Origin: Westiellopsis prolifica IICB1
GTDB lineage: Bacteria; Cyanobacteriota; Cyanobacteriia; Cyanobacteriales; Nostocaceae
DNA length: 64,000 nucleotides
NCBI RefSeq assembly: GCF_004323185.1
Contig: NZ_NAPS01000002.1
Span: 2,376,083 to 2,440,082 of the forward strand
Direction of reading: 5' to 3'
Positions 38,207 to 47,808 of this stretch are shown here, piece by piece (positions within the stretch are counted from its first letter, which is position 1; every line of letters begins with the position of its first letter). Under the pieces are notes generated by a model. It worked only from the letters and a program-made list of their open reading frames with translations, had not been told where the DNA came from and searched no databases. The position numbers and the translations under genes were made by a program.

Positions 38207-38920
38207 ATGAAATTATTACAAATGAAAAAGCAAATTGCTTTAAGTTTATCTATCTTCACCACTGCTGTTTTTGTAGCTATCCCAGTTCAAGCAGTTCCTT
38301 CTGTTGATACACCCCAAGAACCAACTTCTCCAGTCTTAGAAAAAAAAGCACCTATACAAACCACTACACTTACACTTCAAGATTTGCCGTCTGGCTATAA
38401 AGAAGTTCCACCAGAACTAAAAGAGGCCATAGCTACTCAGTTGGAACCTTTTAAACAGCTAATTGCTAAAGAAAATCTGCCATTAAATAACTTTTTTGCC
38501 TTTATAGATCCCAAAAAAATGGAAGTAGTTTTAGGCTTTACGGGAATGCTAGCAAATCCAAACCAACAAGCTCAATTCGATGCTGCTTTAGAGCAAGTAC
38601 AAAAACCAGAATTTGAGAAAGAAATCAAAAAACTACAACAAACATTGCCATCAGATCAGCAAGTTCAATTGTTAGGTTACAAAACTCTCCCAGAAACGAA
38701 TAAACTAGCTAATAATTCTACTGGATTTAGTTTAGGTGCAAAAGTGCAAGATCTACCAGTAAATTTCGATGTAGTCGGCTTCCGTCGTAGTAATTTTGGA
38801 TCATTTACCGCAGTAATGTATTTAACTGAAAAACAACCTTCTATATCTGTCAAAGATATTGTCACCAAGCTAGATAGACGTTTTTTACAATCATCATCTA
38901 CAACAAATTTACCAAAGTAA
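38207..38920 (+). CDS. Secreted hypothetical protein
   Basis: About 237 residues. A signal peptide is clear: MKKQIALSLSIFTTAVFVAI followed by a VQA-like cleavage site. The mature part is soluble, beginning with a Pro/Thr-rich stretch and continuing with LTLQDLPSGYKEVPPELKEA. The start could be ATG 38207 or 38222; the frame also opens at a GTG at 38198. Proteins with a DLPSGYxE motif occur in cyanobacteria without known function. It stands alone between the GH57 and TPR genes. Confidence 0.7.
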   Translation: MKLLQMKKQIALSLSIFTTAVFVAIPVQAVPSVDTPQEPTSPVLEKKAPIQTTTLTLQDLPSGYKEVPPELKEAIATQLEPFKQLIAKENLPLNNFFAFIDPKKMEVVLGFTGMLANPNQQAQFDAALEQVQKPEFEKEIKKLQQTLPSDQQVQLLGYKTLPETNKLANNSTGFSLGAKVQDLPVNFDVVGFRRSNFGSFTAVMYLTEKQPSISVKDIVTKLDRRFLQSSSTTNLPK

Positions 38921-38952
38921 ATCAGTACAAATAAAGTTAATTCATAGGGATC

Positions 38953-38992
38953 GTCATTTGTTATTTGTTATTTGTTATTTGTTATTTGTCAT
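38953..38992. repeat. Heptanucleotide tandem repeat (TTATTTG type)
   Basis: About five to six near-perfect GTTATTT units flanked by GTCATTT variants, the complement of the AAATAAC/AAATGAC heptamers seen at 3043. Confidence 0.75.
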
Positions 38993-39120
38993 TCAATTTT
39001 AGATTTTAGATTAATGTGAGTCCGATGGATTTCATAAGCAACGACATCCCGTCCTCAAATAAATAGCTGGCTCAGAGAAAAAACATAATCCAAATGGGTT
39101 AAAAGGCTTATTTATTAAGT

Positions 39121-40164
39121 CTATTTAGCTTTTTGTATCATTTGAGTGAGTCGGTCAAGTAATTGCATTTCTTGCTTACTGTCTTCTAGCACTTTTGCTA
39201 AATTAATAGCCCTTTCATAAAAATTACGGGCGGTTGGGAAATTACCTATTTGCTCGTATAACTGAGCATAAGACTCAAAAGATTTTAATTCTTCATGTCG
39301 ATTTTGTAGTTCTTGAGCTAGTTTTAATCGCTGCTGTAACAAATCAAAAGCACGTTCATAGCGTCCTACAGAACTATGAGCAGTCACTAAACCATCAATT
39401 GCTCGTAATTCGTTGACGCGATCGCCACTATATTTTGCAATCCGCAGTGCTGATCCATAAGTTCCGATTGTACCTTGATAATCTCCTGCTGCTAGGTAGG
39501 TCTCACCTAAATTATTCAGAGTATTAGCTTCACCGATGGAATCACGAACCTGACGCCGGAAAGTTAAAGCATTCTCATAAAGTTTAATGGCTTTGTTGTA
39601 ATTTCCTAACCTCGCATTTGCTAGCCCTAAATTACTTAAAGATAGTCCTTGACCTTCAAGATTTTTTAGATGGTGAGCAATTTCCAGAGCTTCTTTTAAA
39701 GTTTGCAAACTAGCATTTGGTTCGCCTTGTTGCAATAGCAGTGTACCTATATTATTCAGGGCAAAGATTTGACTTTGAAAGTCATGGGTATCACGAGCGA
39801 TCGCTAGGCGTCTGCGTATGGCGTTTTCTGCTTCTTTGTAACGACCTAATTGCACATAACCTCTACCAAGGTAATCATAAATTAAACCCTGGGCATTGAG
39901 ATCACCAATCGAATGATAAATTGAGAGTGCTTGTAACCAAGACTCGATTGCTTTGTCAGGTCTGTTAGAAGCCTGTTGCTGCTGACCAATTCGCAGTAAA
40001 ATATCTGCTTGATTTGTTGATTCTTGGACTATAGATTTATCTGTCTGACGATGGAGTTGTTCAGTAATATCCCCAGCATTCACCACTATGGGATGAAGTA
40101 TGAAACTAGCAACTACAAAGGGTAAGGGAAAGGGAGACCAAGGTATCAAATCCCATTTTTTCAT
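39121..40164 (-). CDS. Secreted tetratricopeptide-repeat protein
   Basis: A 347-residue protein. The N-terminus has a hydrophobic export signal (FPLPFVVASFILHPIVVNAG). The rest is about seven TPR units of the long, 40-residue NB-ARC/Rapsyn-like type (for example GLIYDYLGRGYVQLGRYKEA and ANTLNNLGETYLAAGDYQGT). TPR arrays bind other proteins; the partner is unknown. It lies near a sigma-factor-like gene on the same strand, about 90 bp downstream of it, which may be an operon but not a clear one. Confidence 0.8.
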   Translation of the reverse strand: MKKWDLIPWSPFPLPFVVASFILHPIVVNAGDITEQLHRQTDKSIVQESTNQADILLRIGQQQQASNRPDKAIESWLQALSIYHSIGDLNAQGLIYDYLGRGYVQLGRYKEAENAIRRRLAIARDTHDFQSQIFALNNIGTLLLQQGEPNASLQTLKEALEIAHHLKNLEGQGLSLSNLGLANARLGNYNKAIKLYENALTFRRQVRDSIGEANTLNNLGETYLAAGDYQGTIGTYGSALRIAKYSGDRVNELRAIDGLVTAHSSVGRYERAFDLLQQRLKLAQELQNRHEELKSFESYAQLYEQIGNFPTARNFYERAINLAKVLEDSKQEMQLLDRLTQMIQKAK

Positions 40165-40254
40165 AAATTTTTACCGTAAAATTGCGGTTTGAAGAAGAAA
40201 GTGAGGTAATATTGATTGTTTTTTGTTACTAGGAAACACATTATTTAGTTATTT

Positions 40255-40893
40255 CTACGCAATAGCAGGTGGCAGTAAATTTTCACCTAAATAAATAGCA
40301 CGTATATCTGTTGGTAATTTATATTCTAGCATACGATAACCTTCTTGGAGAAAATTTGCTACTTCGCTGGGGGCGATCGCTTCTCCTTCAGCTTGTAGAT
40401 AGGCTGCTATTCTTGTTTCGCTCCAATGGAAGGTTTGAGCCATCAACACCATCAAGCGTAATATTGGTGTCATTTGATCGAGAGCTTGTTCTAAATAACA
40501 CCATAAAGGTACAGAAGTCGCTTTGAGGGAATAATGAATTGCTTCTGTGGGAGGAAGTTCAATCTCGTTGATGCAGCAAGCAGTGTGATCAATTAGCCAA
40601 TTTTGTAAAGTCAGACTTTCCCTACCAGGTTGAGTGCTACCGAGATTAAATCCAGCCAACTCATAGTAGATATGTCGCCAAGTTAGAGCAAATAAATAAT
40701 CTGCTTGTACTGGCGATCGCGCCGAATGACGAATCACTGTATAAACTATAGGGCTATAACGGCAAAAAATAGCTGTAAAGTATCTTCCCGACTCTGGATG
40801 TTGCTGGAACAACCTGACGAGTTCGGGATCAGTGTGATGGAACAGTGACTTCACTAGAGGATGATTAGCTTCAGGAAAATGAGGAATTTGCAC
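40255..40893 (-). CDS. Sigma-70 region 2/4-like protein (divergent sigma factor)
   Basis: A 212-residue protein. The N-terminal half (FRHP-like FQQHPESGRYFTAIFCRYSP and the LTWRHIYYEL helix) resembles sigma region 2 of ECF-type factors. The C-terminal part (TPILRLMVLMAQTFHWSETR, then a helix ending YRMLEYKLP) resembles region 4. Similarity to standard sigma factors is weak, and the usual DNA-contact residues are not obvious. It could be a divergent sigma factor or a regulator that kept the fold. No anti-sigma gene is adjacent. Confidence 0.55.
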   Translation of the reverse strand: MQIPHFPEANHPLVKSLFHHTDPELVRLFQQHPESGRYFTAIFCRYSPIVYTVIRHSARSPVQADYLFALTWRHIYYELAGFNLGSTQPGRESLTLQNWLIDHTACCINEIELPPTEAIHYSLKATSVPLWCYLEQALDQMTPILRLMVLMAQTFHWSETRIAAYLQAEGEAIAPSEVANFLQEGYRMLEYKLPTDIRAIYLGENLLPPAIA

Positions 40894-41096
40894 AGTCCGA
40901 ATCAGCTTATGTTGTTAGAATTAACTTAGCAATAGCAATCTTTAGTAATTAATCGCATAGTCTGTTGGTGTAAGCCTGTTTTTGAACTAACACCAAGGCA
41001 GACTAGCACTTGGTACACTAGAAATAAAGACTTTAATTTAAGTCATAATTTACAAAACAAAAGCGACTCCCTTATATATAATTCCCGATTCTGTTC

Positions 41097-41687
41097 ATGT
41101 TTATAGCAAGTGTGACACCATTGTTGGTTAATACATATACTTTTGGCTCTTTTTTGCCTTCTATACCATTAGATAGCCTTTTCTCTACCCAAGGCATAAT
41201 GGTGATGCTACTAGCTGCCTATGCCGGCGCCATGTGGATGTTCCTTACCAGTGCGCCAAAGGTATATACCGTTATGGTGTCGGATCTGGAAATTGCACGA
41301 CAGTTGTATGAAGGACTTTTAGATTTACCAGCAGCAGAAGTACCGCTACACTACTACTACAATTATGAACAAACTATAGGCGCAACAGGAGTTGATCCGC
41401 TTTACTTAGGAAGCAGTCCTTCCTTTGCTAACAAAATGTCGAATGGGAGTGAAGGACTTTGGTATCAACTAAAGAAAAACATTCAGTTGCACGTAATTAC
41501 AGGAGCTAGTTTAGGCACAAAAAATCAACAACGCCACGTTTGCTTTGACCATGAATGTATGGAAATGATTTTAATGCGGGTAGAAGTGCGAGGACTGAAA
41601 TTCAAAATTCGCAGCAGAAAACCCTTAAATTTTTTGGTCAAAGATTACGAAGGGCGAGTTATTGAAATGGCTGAAGTAGCGAATTAA
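41097..41687 (+). CDS. Membrane-anchored glyoxalase-like domain protein
   Basis: A 196-residue protein. Residues 30-50 form a membrane helix (GIMVMLLAAYAGAMWMFL), followed by a soluble domain starting KVYTVMVSDLEIARQLYEGL, a pattern typical of glyoxalase/VOC proteins. The rest has DPLYLGSSPSF and the FDHECMEMILMRVEVRG strand. Metal-binding residues cannot be assigned with confidence. Function is unknown; similar genes occur across cyanobacteria. It is divergent from the sigma-like gene. Confidence 0.7.
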   Translation: MFIASVTPLLVNTYTFGSFLPSIPLDSLFSTQGIMVMLLAAYAGAMWMFLTSAPKVYTVMVSDLEIARQLYEGLLDLPAAEVPLHYYYNYEQTIGATGVDPLYLGSSPSFANKMSNGSEGLWYQLKKNIQLHVITGASLGTKNQQRHVCFDHECMEMILMRVEVRGLKFKIRSRKPLNFLVKDYEGRVIEMAEVAN

Positions 41688-41974
41688 TATTTATCAAATA
41701 GTCATTAGATTTTGGATTTTGGGTTGACCCAACGGATAAATCCATCTTCTTGTACTAATAAGAAATTATTATTCAGATGTCTTAAAATCTGAGTTTTATA
41801 TCAGCTTTTCATTCAGCCAAAAAATTTATGGACTGCATAGCTAAAGTCTGATAAATATGACAAGGAGAGTGTTTGAGTCCGTTTTAGCGGACTTGTACTA
41901 AGCCCACGTCAGCTTATGTCATTTTATGAACAACTAGAAACTGGACTTCTTGAATAAATCCAGTTTGTAACATA

Positions 41975-42811
41975 TCAATTTCCACCTACATTCATAGCAG
42001 CTAAAAAGGCTTTTTGGCTAACGTCTTTGTAAACAGTATCTAAATATTTCATGGCTAGATCAGCAGCAGTTAAACTTGCAAGATTTTCCTCTTCTTTAGC
42101 AAGAGGAATTGATCCTAAAACATCTAACACTGTTTCAGTAGTGGATGGTGCAATTACTACTAAAGAAGATTCTAATGGCTCATGATATTGCCAAAAAGAT
42201 ACTAGATTTAAAGAATCTTGAGTTTGTGAAACCAACTCTTTATCGTCTGAAGTTTCGTCTGTTGTGACTTCAATTTTTGCGCTACGTAACTGACGTAAAT
42301 TGCTAATAATTTGCTCTTTGGTGCGTCCTCGCAATTGAAAGAGTACAAAAGGATCTTCACTAAAGCGATCGCCTAACTGATAGTAAACTGCTGCAATATG
42401 TTTACAGGGATTTGCTTTATCAGGGCAAGAACATCTACTATGAACGTCAGATAGAGTAAAAGGAAATAGCGATATACCATTAGCACTAAACACTTCTTCT
42501 ATATTTTGTGGCATTTCTCCTGCCAAAAGTTTAGCTGCAAAGATTGCTTTTTGAGACATTGTTTCTACTACATAACCCCACTCTTCATCATTAAAAGATT
42601 CAAGAGAAAGAGAAACTGTATAAGGTTCTCTTTCGCTACCTTGTACTTTCGCTAATACCTTTGCACTCTCAAACTCAATACTAAGTACATTTCCTTGACG
42701 TGCATAGTTTCTACCACGTTCCAAACGCTTTTTAAAGCGATAGGAATCTAATAATTCTAGCCACCGTTGTGACCACCATTCTCGACTTGCTTGTAAGGTG
42801 TCATTTGTCAT
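41975..42811 (-). CDS. SWIM zinc-finger protein, partner of the SNF2 helicase
   Basis: A 278-residue protein with a SWIM zinc finger at residues 127-138: Cys127, Cys129, Cys136 and His138 in SRCSCPDKANPCKHIAAVYY. The N-terminal half is the domain usually linked to it in bacteria (RGRNYARQGNVLSIEFESAK). It lies 127 bp downstream of the SNF2 gene on the same strand. SWIM and SNF2 genes are often neighbours in bacteria, so a shared nucleic-acid process is inferred. The first codons (ATGACAAATGACA) lie inside a TGACAAA heptamer repeat that extends upstream, so no normal Shine-Dalgarno exists. Confidence 0.88.
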   Translation of the reverse strand: MTNDTLQASREWWSQRWLELLDSYRFKKRLERGRNYARQGNVLSIEFESAKVLAKVQGSEREPYTVSLSLESFNDEEWGYVVETMSQKAIFAAKLLAGEMPQNIEEVFSANGISLFPFTLSDVHSRCSCPDKANPCKHIAAVYYQLGDRFSEDPFVLFQLRGRTKEQIISNLRQLRSAKIEVTTDETSDDKELVSQTQDSLNLVSFWQYHEPLESSLVVIAPSTTETVLDVLGSIPLAKEEENLASLTAADLAMKYLDTVYKDVSQKAFLAAMNVGGN

Positions 42812-42850
42812 TGGTTATTTGTCATTTGTCATTTGTTATTTGTCATTTGT
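42800..42850. repeat. Heptanucleotide tandem repeat at the SWIM gene start
   Basis: About seven GTCATTT/GTTATTT units (TGACAAA on the minus strand) run across the start codon of the SWIM gene and into the spacer behind the SNF2 gene. Confidence 0.8.
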
Positions 42851-42938
42851 TGATTTTATATTTTCTCCCTTGTCTTCCTTGTCCCTCTTACCAATTTTTA
42901 ATTTTTAATTTTTAATTGATAATGTCCTCCTTGTCCCT

Positions 42939-45900
42939 TCACTCTGAATCTTCTTCCATAACTGCACTACGATCTAATAGTAATAAATTACGGAGTTGGT
43001 TTGTATCGAGTTCAGTTAACCACTCTTCACCCGCACCTACAACTTGTTCAGCTAGTTGCTTTTTGCTTTCAATCATGTCATGAATTTTTTCTTCTAAAGT
43101 ACCAGTACAAACAAATTTATGTACTTGGACATTGCGAGTTTGACCAATACGAAAAACTCGGTCTGTGGCTTGATTTTCTACTGCGGGATTCCACCAACGG
43201 TCGAAGTGGAAAACGTGATTTGCACGAGTTAAATTGAGTCCGACACCACCAGCTTTGAGTGACAAAATCATGATTGGCGGCCCTTGGGGATCGTGTTGGA
43301 AACGGTCGATCATTTCCTCGCGTTGTTTTTTGCTAGTACTACCATACAAAAAGAAAATTTCTCGTCCTAGCTGTTGTTCTAAATAGGGTTTGAGTAGTTT
43401 ACCCCACTCGGCAAATTGGGTAAAAATTAAAGCGCGATCGCCTTCTGATAAAACTTCTTCTAACATCTCCTGCAATCGCAGTAATTTACCAGATAACTGC
43501 GGTTCCGAGAGAGCAGTTTTTTTCAAATACTGGGCGGGATGATTGCAGACTTGTTTGAGTTTCACGAGTAAACCTAAAATCATTCCTCGACGTTGAATCC
43601 CCTCGGCTGTTTCAATTTCAGCTAGTGAATCTTCTACTACTTTTTGATACAGTTCTGCTTGTTCTAGACTCAGACCACAAAATACATTTATTTCCTGCTT
43701 TTCTGGCAAGTCTTGAATAATTTCACGGTCACTTTTTAAACGACGTAAAATAAATGGTTGCACTAATGAACGCAATTGATTTAATGAAGAAGTATCTCCA
43801 TATTTTTCAATTGGCATAGCAAAGCGTCGTTGGAAGAATTGTTTGTTTCCTAAATATCCTGGATTGAGAAAATCCAAAATTGACCAGAGTTCTTGTAGCC
43901 TATTTTCTACAGGTGTTCCCGTTAAAGCAATCTTATAAGTTGCTTCTAACTGGCGCACTGCTTGAGATTGTTTTGCCTCTGCATTTTTAATATTTTGGGC
44001 TTCATCTAAAACAATTCCTTGCCATGAAACAGCTTGTAATGACTTGATATCTCTGTGAATTAGCGCATAACTGGTAATGACTAAATAATGCTTGTTTGCT
44101 ATTTCTACAAAAGCCTTACCTTTAGGGCGTTTATCACCGTGATATTGCCAAACTTTCAGTGTTGGAGCAAATTTTTTAACTTCTCTTTCCCAGTTTCCTA
44201 AGACTGAAGTTGGACAAATCAAAAGTGTTGGTTTTTCTAATGCATCTTGTTCTTTTAAATGTAGTAGAAAAGCGATAAATTGAATTGTATTATGACAGAT
44301 TATATTGTTAGCAACAAAATTATGATGTTCACTTACTTCAAAGTCATAAACCCATCCTTCGTAATCAACATTCTCAATACTTTCTATCTTGCAATAAAAC
44401 ACTTCTTTATCAAGAAGAGATTGTATTGTTTTTTGAGTGATACTCAATTCATCTATATCCAATCGGTTATAAGCTTCTAAAGTTTTATTAGTCCATTTAG
44501 AAGGCTTTAAAAGTTGATATTCTTTCAAATATACACCATTAAGGATATAATTGATATTAACTAGTACCCGTTCCAAACTATCTCTAGAAAATTCTTGTGA
44601 ACCATTGATATAAACAGTATTATGCATTCCAAAATGGCGCAATGGTAATCCTGTTGTTGCAACTGCTTGAGCAACAATATCAGAAGCAGGAATTCCCTCA
44701 ACATTTGTGTTGCGAATACTCTGACAAATTTCTTGTAATTTCAATTGTTTACCAGAATTGCTAAACCCAATTTTTTGTAAAAATCTACGAGCGCTATTAC
44801 CTCCAATAGTACCTATATAGTAAGTGCGATAAATACCAGTCCCATTGCTAGCACACTTCTGTTTGGGTGAAATCCTCAACCAAATTCCAAAGCGTCGCAA
44901 GAGTGCAGAAAGTTGCTGGATGATTAGCGGTGAAGCTGTAGCAATTTCTATACTCCGCATACTAGTAATAACAGCAGATTCAGCATCAAAATAATTCTGT
45001 AAAAATATCCGTACACTTTCCAAGTCTGCCTGCATAATGAAGGGCGGAATAGATTTTTCTGCTGATAATTTGCCCCAAATGTAACCTTTGGCTTCTAAAA
45101 ACCGACGATAAGCTTGACTGCTAACTCTAAGACAAGGAACTTTGCTAGGAAATATACAAATGTTTGGGCTGTTAATTTTGAGGTTATAGCGCTTTCCAAT
45201 GGACTGGAAAGTCTGAAGTAGATTTTCTAGTACCTTAGTATCTTTTTGAAATACTCTAACTCTTGCCTCGTCAGATAACTCATGTCCTTCGGCAATTTGC
45301 CAAGCAATAAACTTGACTAAATTAGGATCTTCTGGCTTCCCGTTCCAAAGCATTTTACTTGGAACACAAATGTAATCACCCACCTGTAATTTATTTGTCC
45401 AACCTTTATTTGTTAGTAAATGATGACGATGGGTAATGGTAATACTGTTACCATCTTGTAGCGTGACTTTTTGTAATTTTTCACAGACTTGCTGCCGATA
45501 AAGTCGTTTGACAGTTGCCTGAACAATATTGCCTGTTTTATCATCTATGGAATTAACTAGTAATTGCTCACTAGGATTAGCCCAAAATCCTTCACCATCA
45601 AATGCTGTTTCTCCAGCATAAGTTGTCCAGATTTCTTGAGCTGTACATAACAGACCATTAACGTTTACTAATGTATCAGGAGCTACGCATTTTCCCAGTC
45701 CCATATCGTCCGCCAGACAAGCACCCAAACCCCAGCGTTCGAGAAATCTCAACCAAGCGACTCCACGCTGTTGGTAGGGGCGCAACTCTCCTTGAAAATC
45801 GGTGGGTGTAGGTAAGGGTTCGACTGCTTTGTTATTTGTCAGGGTAGTGATTAACTCTTGCAATGTACCTGATGCTTCAAAGCTAACCACTGGTAATTTT

Positions 45901-47609
45901 TCAATTGTCTGGGTATCTCCCGTACTCAGACGCAAAGCATCTTCCAAGGAAAGGGCCATTTGCTCTTTGCGAGATGCAAAAAAGGCTTGGGCTGTTTTGA
46001 TATCTTGGGGGCGCAGTTCTACCCACTCGCCGTTAATTTCCACTAAGGGACTATTCAACCCCACCAATCTGTCAAATTCTTTTTTGGAAAGAGTCTGTCC
46101 CCCAATAGCCAATTGCCATTGGAAATTTAGTAAACTTTGTAAACCCAAGCGTCCCTGTTTTTGATTTGGTGTTTGGGCAGAAATTTTCAAACCCAGACGG
46201 TTCGCCCATCCTTCCCGGTTTGCCAAACTTGCAGGTAAAACTACACCCAAACCATTATCCTCAAGCCGTGTCTTCACCGACTTAATAAATTCGTAGGCTT
46301 GGATGGGGTTAAGGTGGCAAGATTGGGGATAGCTTGTATCCATACTGGGTGTGATAATTGGATACAAGCGCGATGCTAATCCCAATCCGCGTAAAAATGT
46401 CTCTTGTGGTTGTTTAATAGTACGATCGCGATAAACAAAGTTTTCAACTGGATGCTGCCATATTGTTTCTGCATCCACTAAAAATTCTGGATCATCTGGG
46501 GCTTGCAAAAAATACGCTAAAATCCAATCTGTTTCGTCTGACTCTGGCGGATACAAAACAAAAGCAGTACGAAACAGATTTTTTCCTGCCAGCTGGTATT
46601 GTAGCGGCATCGTCCAAGCTTTGAGCGCCGCTTCTAGTCGTTCTAAACCCATCGATTCAGCGTTGACAGTACCTAGTGTACCTGTTAGAGACTGCAACCA
46701 CTGGCGTACCGCCGATGGTATAGACGCCATTACTCTTGCTTCCAGCACAGTTTGGGAACCAAACATTTCTCTGATTTGGACATCAATCGTACTGTTGAGA
46801 AATCCTAGTAATAATTCTTGTGGTTCCACAGGTAAATTTACACTCAGTGAGGATTGAGAATTATTGTGTATTTCTCCTTTCCCCTGATAAGTCCGACATG
46901 CTAATGGCATTAATTGCGAAAATTTTTCTAGGCGGGTTCCATCCAAAGCACTATCTAAAAGTGCTTGCCACTTGGCAATGAAAGAACCATCTATTTGGCG
47001 TTCAAGAGTAGGCAAAAATTTACATCGGGAGATTAAATCCAAACTCCAACGGGCTATCTGTGACCAAAAGCGTAAATCTCCTCCGACAAAATCATCCTCA
47101 ACTTTGGCAACACTCAAGGGTAAAGAAGCCAAAAATTTTACTGCTTCTGTAGGATTGAGACAAAAACCCTCTACTCGCCACGGTTGTAGGTATTGGTTAG
47201 ATGATTTTTCTGAACCCAATATTGCTGAATGTACCGGATAAATTGCTGTTATTCCTTCGGTTTTACTTTCTACAAAATTAGTGGGGAAAGCAATTATTGT
47301 TTGCGAGGAGGTTGGCAAAGTTTGTGTAGTAGTTGTTTTTGCTGGACGTCGCCCTGTTTGACCTGATGCGATCGCTTTTGTCTCTATTGATTGCGATGTT
47401 GAATTTGGAATTTTAATATTACGAGAACTTAGCCACTCACTTAATTCGTTTGGTGCGATCGCGTAAGGTAATAGTGGTACTTCTGTTAATGTCTTTGGAT
47501 CAATATCCGTCCCTAGCGATCGCCAAGTCTCTCCCCAAATAAATAGACAGTTACCTTGATTTTGTATTAACCAACTACCGTGTAATATTGCCATTTGCCA
47601 ACTACTCAA
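42939..47609 (-). CDS. SNF2-family DEAD/DEAH helicase containing an intein
   Basis: A 1556-residue precursor. The N-terminal ~600 residues include the SNF2-associated region. The helicase core has Walker A DDMGLGK-T (interrupted), LLICPTSVLGNWEREV, DEAQ box VLDEAQNIKN, LTGTPVENRL, and the C-terminal lobe with LIFTQFAEWG, LSLKAGGVGLNLT and the ATDRVFRIGQ motif. Residues 641-1107 are an intein between Lys640 and Thr1108; after splicing the enzyme would have 1089 residues with a normal MGLGKTIQF. SNF2 proteins are ATP-driven DNA translocases. The SWIM gene downstream probably shares its job. ATP binding requires splicing. Confidence 0.95.
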   Translation of the reverse strand: MSSWQMAILHGSWLIQNQGNCLFIWGETWRSLGTDIDPKTLTEVPLLPYAIAPNELSEWLSSRNIKIPNSTSQSIETKAIASGQTGRRPAKTTTTQTLPTSSQTIIAFPTNFVESKTEGITAIYPVHSAILGSEKSSNQYLQPWRVEGFCLNPTEAVKFLASLPLSVAKVEDDFVGGDLRFWSQIARWSLDLISRCKFLPTLERQIDGSFIAKWQALLDSALDGTRLEKFSQLMPLACRTYQGKGEIHNNSQSSLSVNLPVEPQELLLGFLNSTIDVQIREMFGSQTVLEARVMASIPSAVRQWLQSLTGTLGTVNAESMGLERLEAALKAWTMPLQYQLAGKNLFRTAFVLYPPESDETDWILAYFLQAPDDPEFLVDAETIWQHPVENFVYRDRTIKQPQETFLRGLGLASRLYPIITPSMDTSYPQSCHLNPIQAYEFIKSVKTRLEDNGLGVVLPASLANREGWANRLGLKISAQTPNQKQGRLGLQSLLNFQWQLAIGGQTLSKKEFDRLVGLNSPLVEINGEWVELRPQDIKTAQAFFASRKEQMALSLEDALRLSTGDTQTIEKLPVVSFEASGTLQELITTLTNNKAVEPLPTPTDFQGELRPYQQRGVAWLRFLERWGLGACLADDMGLGKCVAPDTLVNVNGLLCTAQEIWTTYAGETAFDGEGFWANPSEQLLVNSIDDKTGNIVQATVKRLYRQQVCEKLQKVTLQDGNSITITHRHHLLTNKGWTNKLQVGDYICVPSKMLWNGKPEDPNLVKFIAWQIAEGHELSDEARVRVFQKDTKVLENLLQTFQSIGKRYNLKINSPNICIFPSKVPCLRVSSQAYRRFLEAKGYIWGKLSAEKSIPPFIMQADLESVRIFLQNYFDAESAVITSMRSIEIATASPLIIQQLSALLRRFGIWLRISPKQKCASNGTGIYRTYYIGTIGGNSARRFLQKIGFSNSGKQLKLQEICQSIRNTNVEGIPASDIVAQAVATTGLPLRHFGMHNTVYINGSQEFSRDSLERVLVNINYILNGVYLKEYQLLKPSKWTNKTLEAYNRLDIDELSITQKTIQSLLDKEVFYCKIESIENVDYEGWVYDFEVSEHHNFVANNIICHNTIQFIAFLLHLKEQDALEKPTLLICPTSVLGNWEREVKKFAPTLKVWQYHGDKRPKGKAFVEIANKHYLVITSYALIHRDIKSLQAVSWQGIVLDEAQNIKNAEAKQSQAVRQLEATYKIALTGTPVENRLQELWSILDFLNPGYLGNKQFFQRRFAMPIEKYGDTSSLNQLRSLVQPFILRRLKSDREIIQDLPEKQEINVFCGLSLEQAELYQKVVEDSLAEIETAEGIQRRGMILGLLVKLKQVCNHPAQYLKKTALSEPQLSGKLLRLQEMLEEVLSEGDRALIFTQFAEWGKLLKPYLEQQLGREIFFLYGSTSKKQREEMIDRFQHDPQGPPIMILSLKAGGVGLNLTRANHVFHFDRWWNPAVENQATDRVFRIGQTRNVQVHKFVCTGTLEEKIHDMIESKKQLAEQVVGAGEEWLTELDTNQLRNLLLLDRSAVMEEDSE
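44289..45689 (-). other. Intein with LAGLIDADG homing endonuclease domain in the SNF2 Walker A motif
   Basis: A 467-residue intein (precursor residues 641-1107). It begins with Cys641 in CVAPDTLVNV (block A), has block B THRHHLL near 727-732 and ends with block F/G as YDFEVSEHHNFVANNIICHN, closing with His-Asn; the next extein residue is Thr1108. The middle carries two LAGLIDADG-like helices, FIAWQIAEGHEL (acidic Glu774) and LQNYFDAESAV (acidic Glu877, with the usual Gly replaced by Ser). All residues needed for standard splicing are present. Endonuclease activity is possible but not certain. SNF2 inteins have been listed in other bacteria. Confidence 0.95.
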
Positions 47610-47808
47610 ATTTTGCCAATATCAAAGTCTTGAATCTGCTTATTCTCTACTTAATATGAATTCTGTAAGTTTTAAAATTTAAATACCTAATGTTAATAAT
47701 TATTAAATATAATTAAGTAAACAAAAACAATCTTAATCAACTTGATGAAAAATGCAGTTACCCCTTTATAAAAGTTTAAAAAATAACATAAAAGTAGAAT
47801 GAAATTAT

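Noticed and set aside
38035-38262. 75-codon minus-strand frame upstream of the GH57 gene
   Set aside because: Overlaps the start and signal peptide of the plus-strand secreted protein; probably a shadow.
44280-44480. Plus-strand 66-codon frame inside the SNF2 intein
   Set aside because: Shadow of the intein-coding strand with no independent signals.
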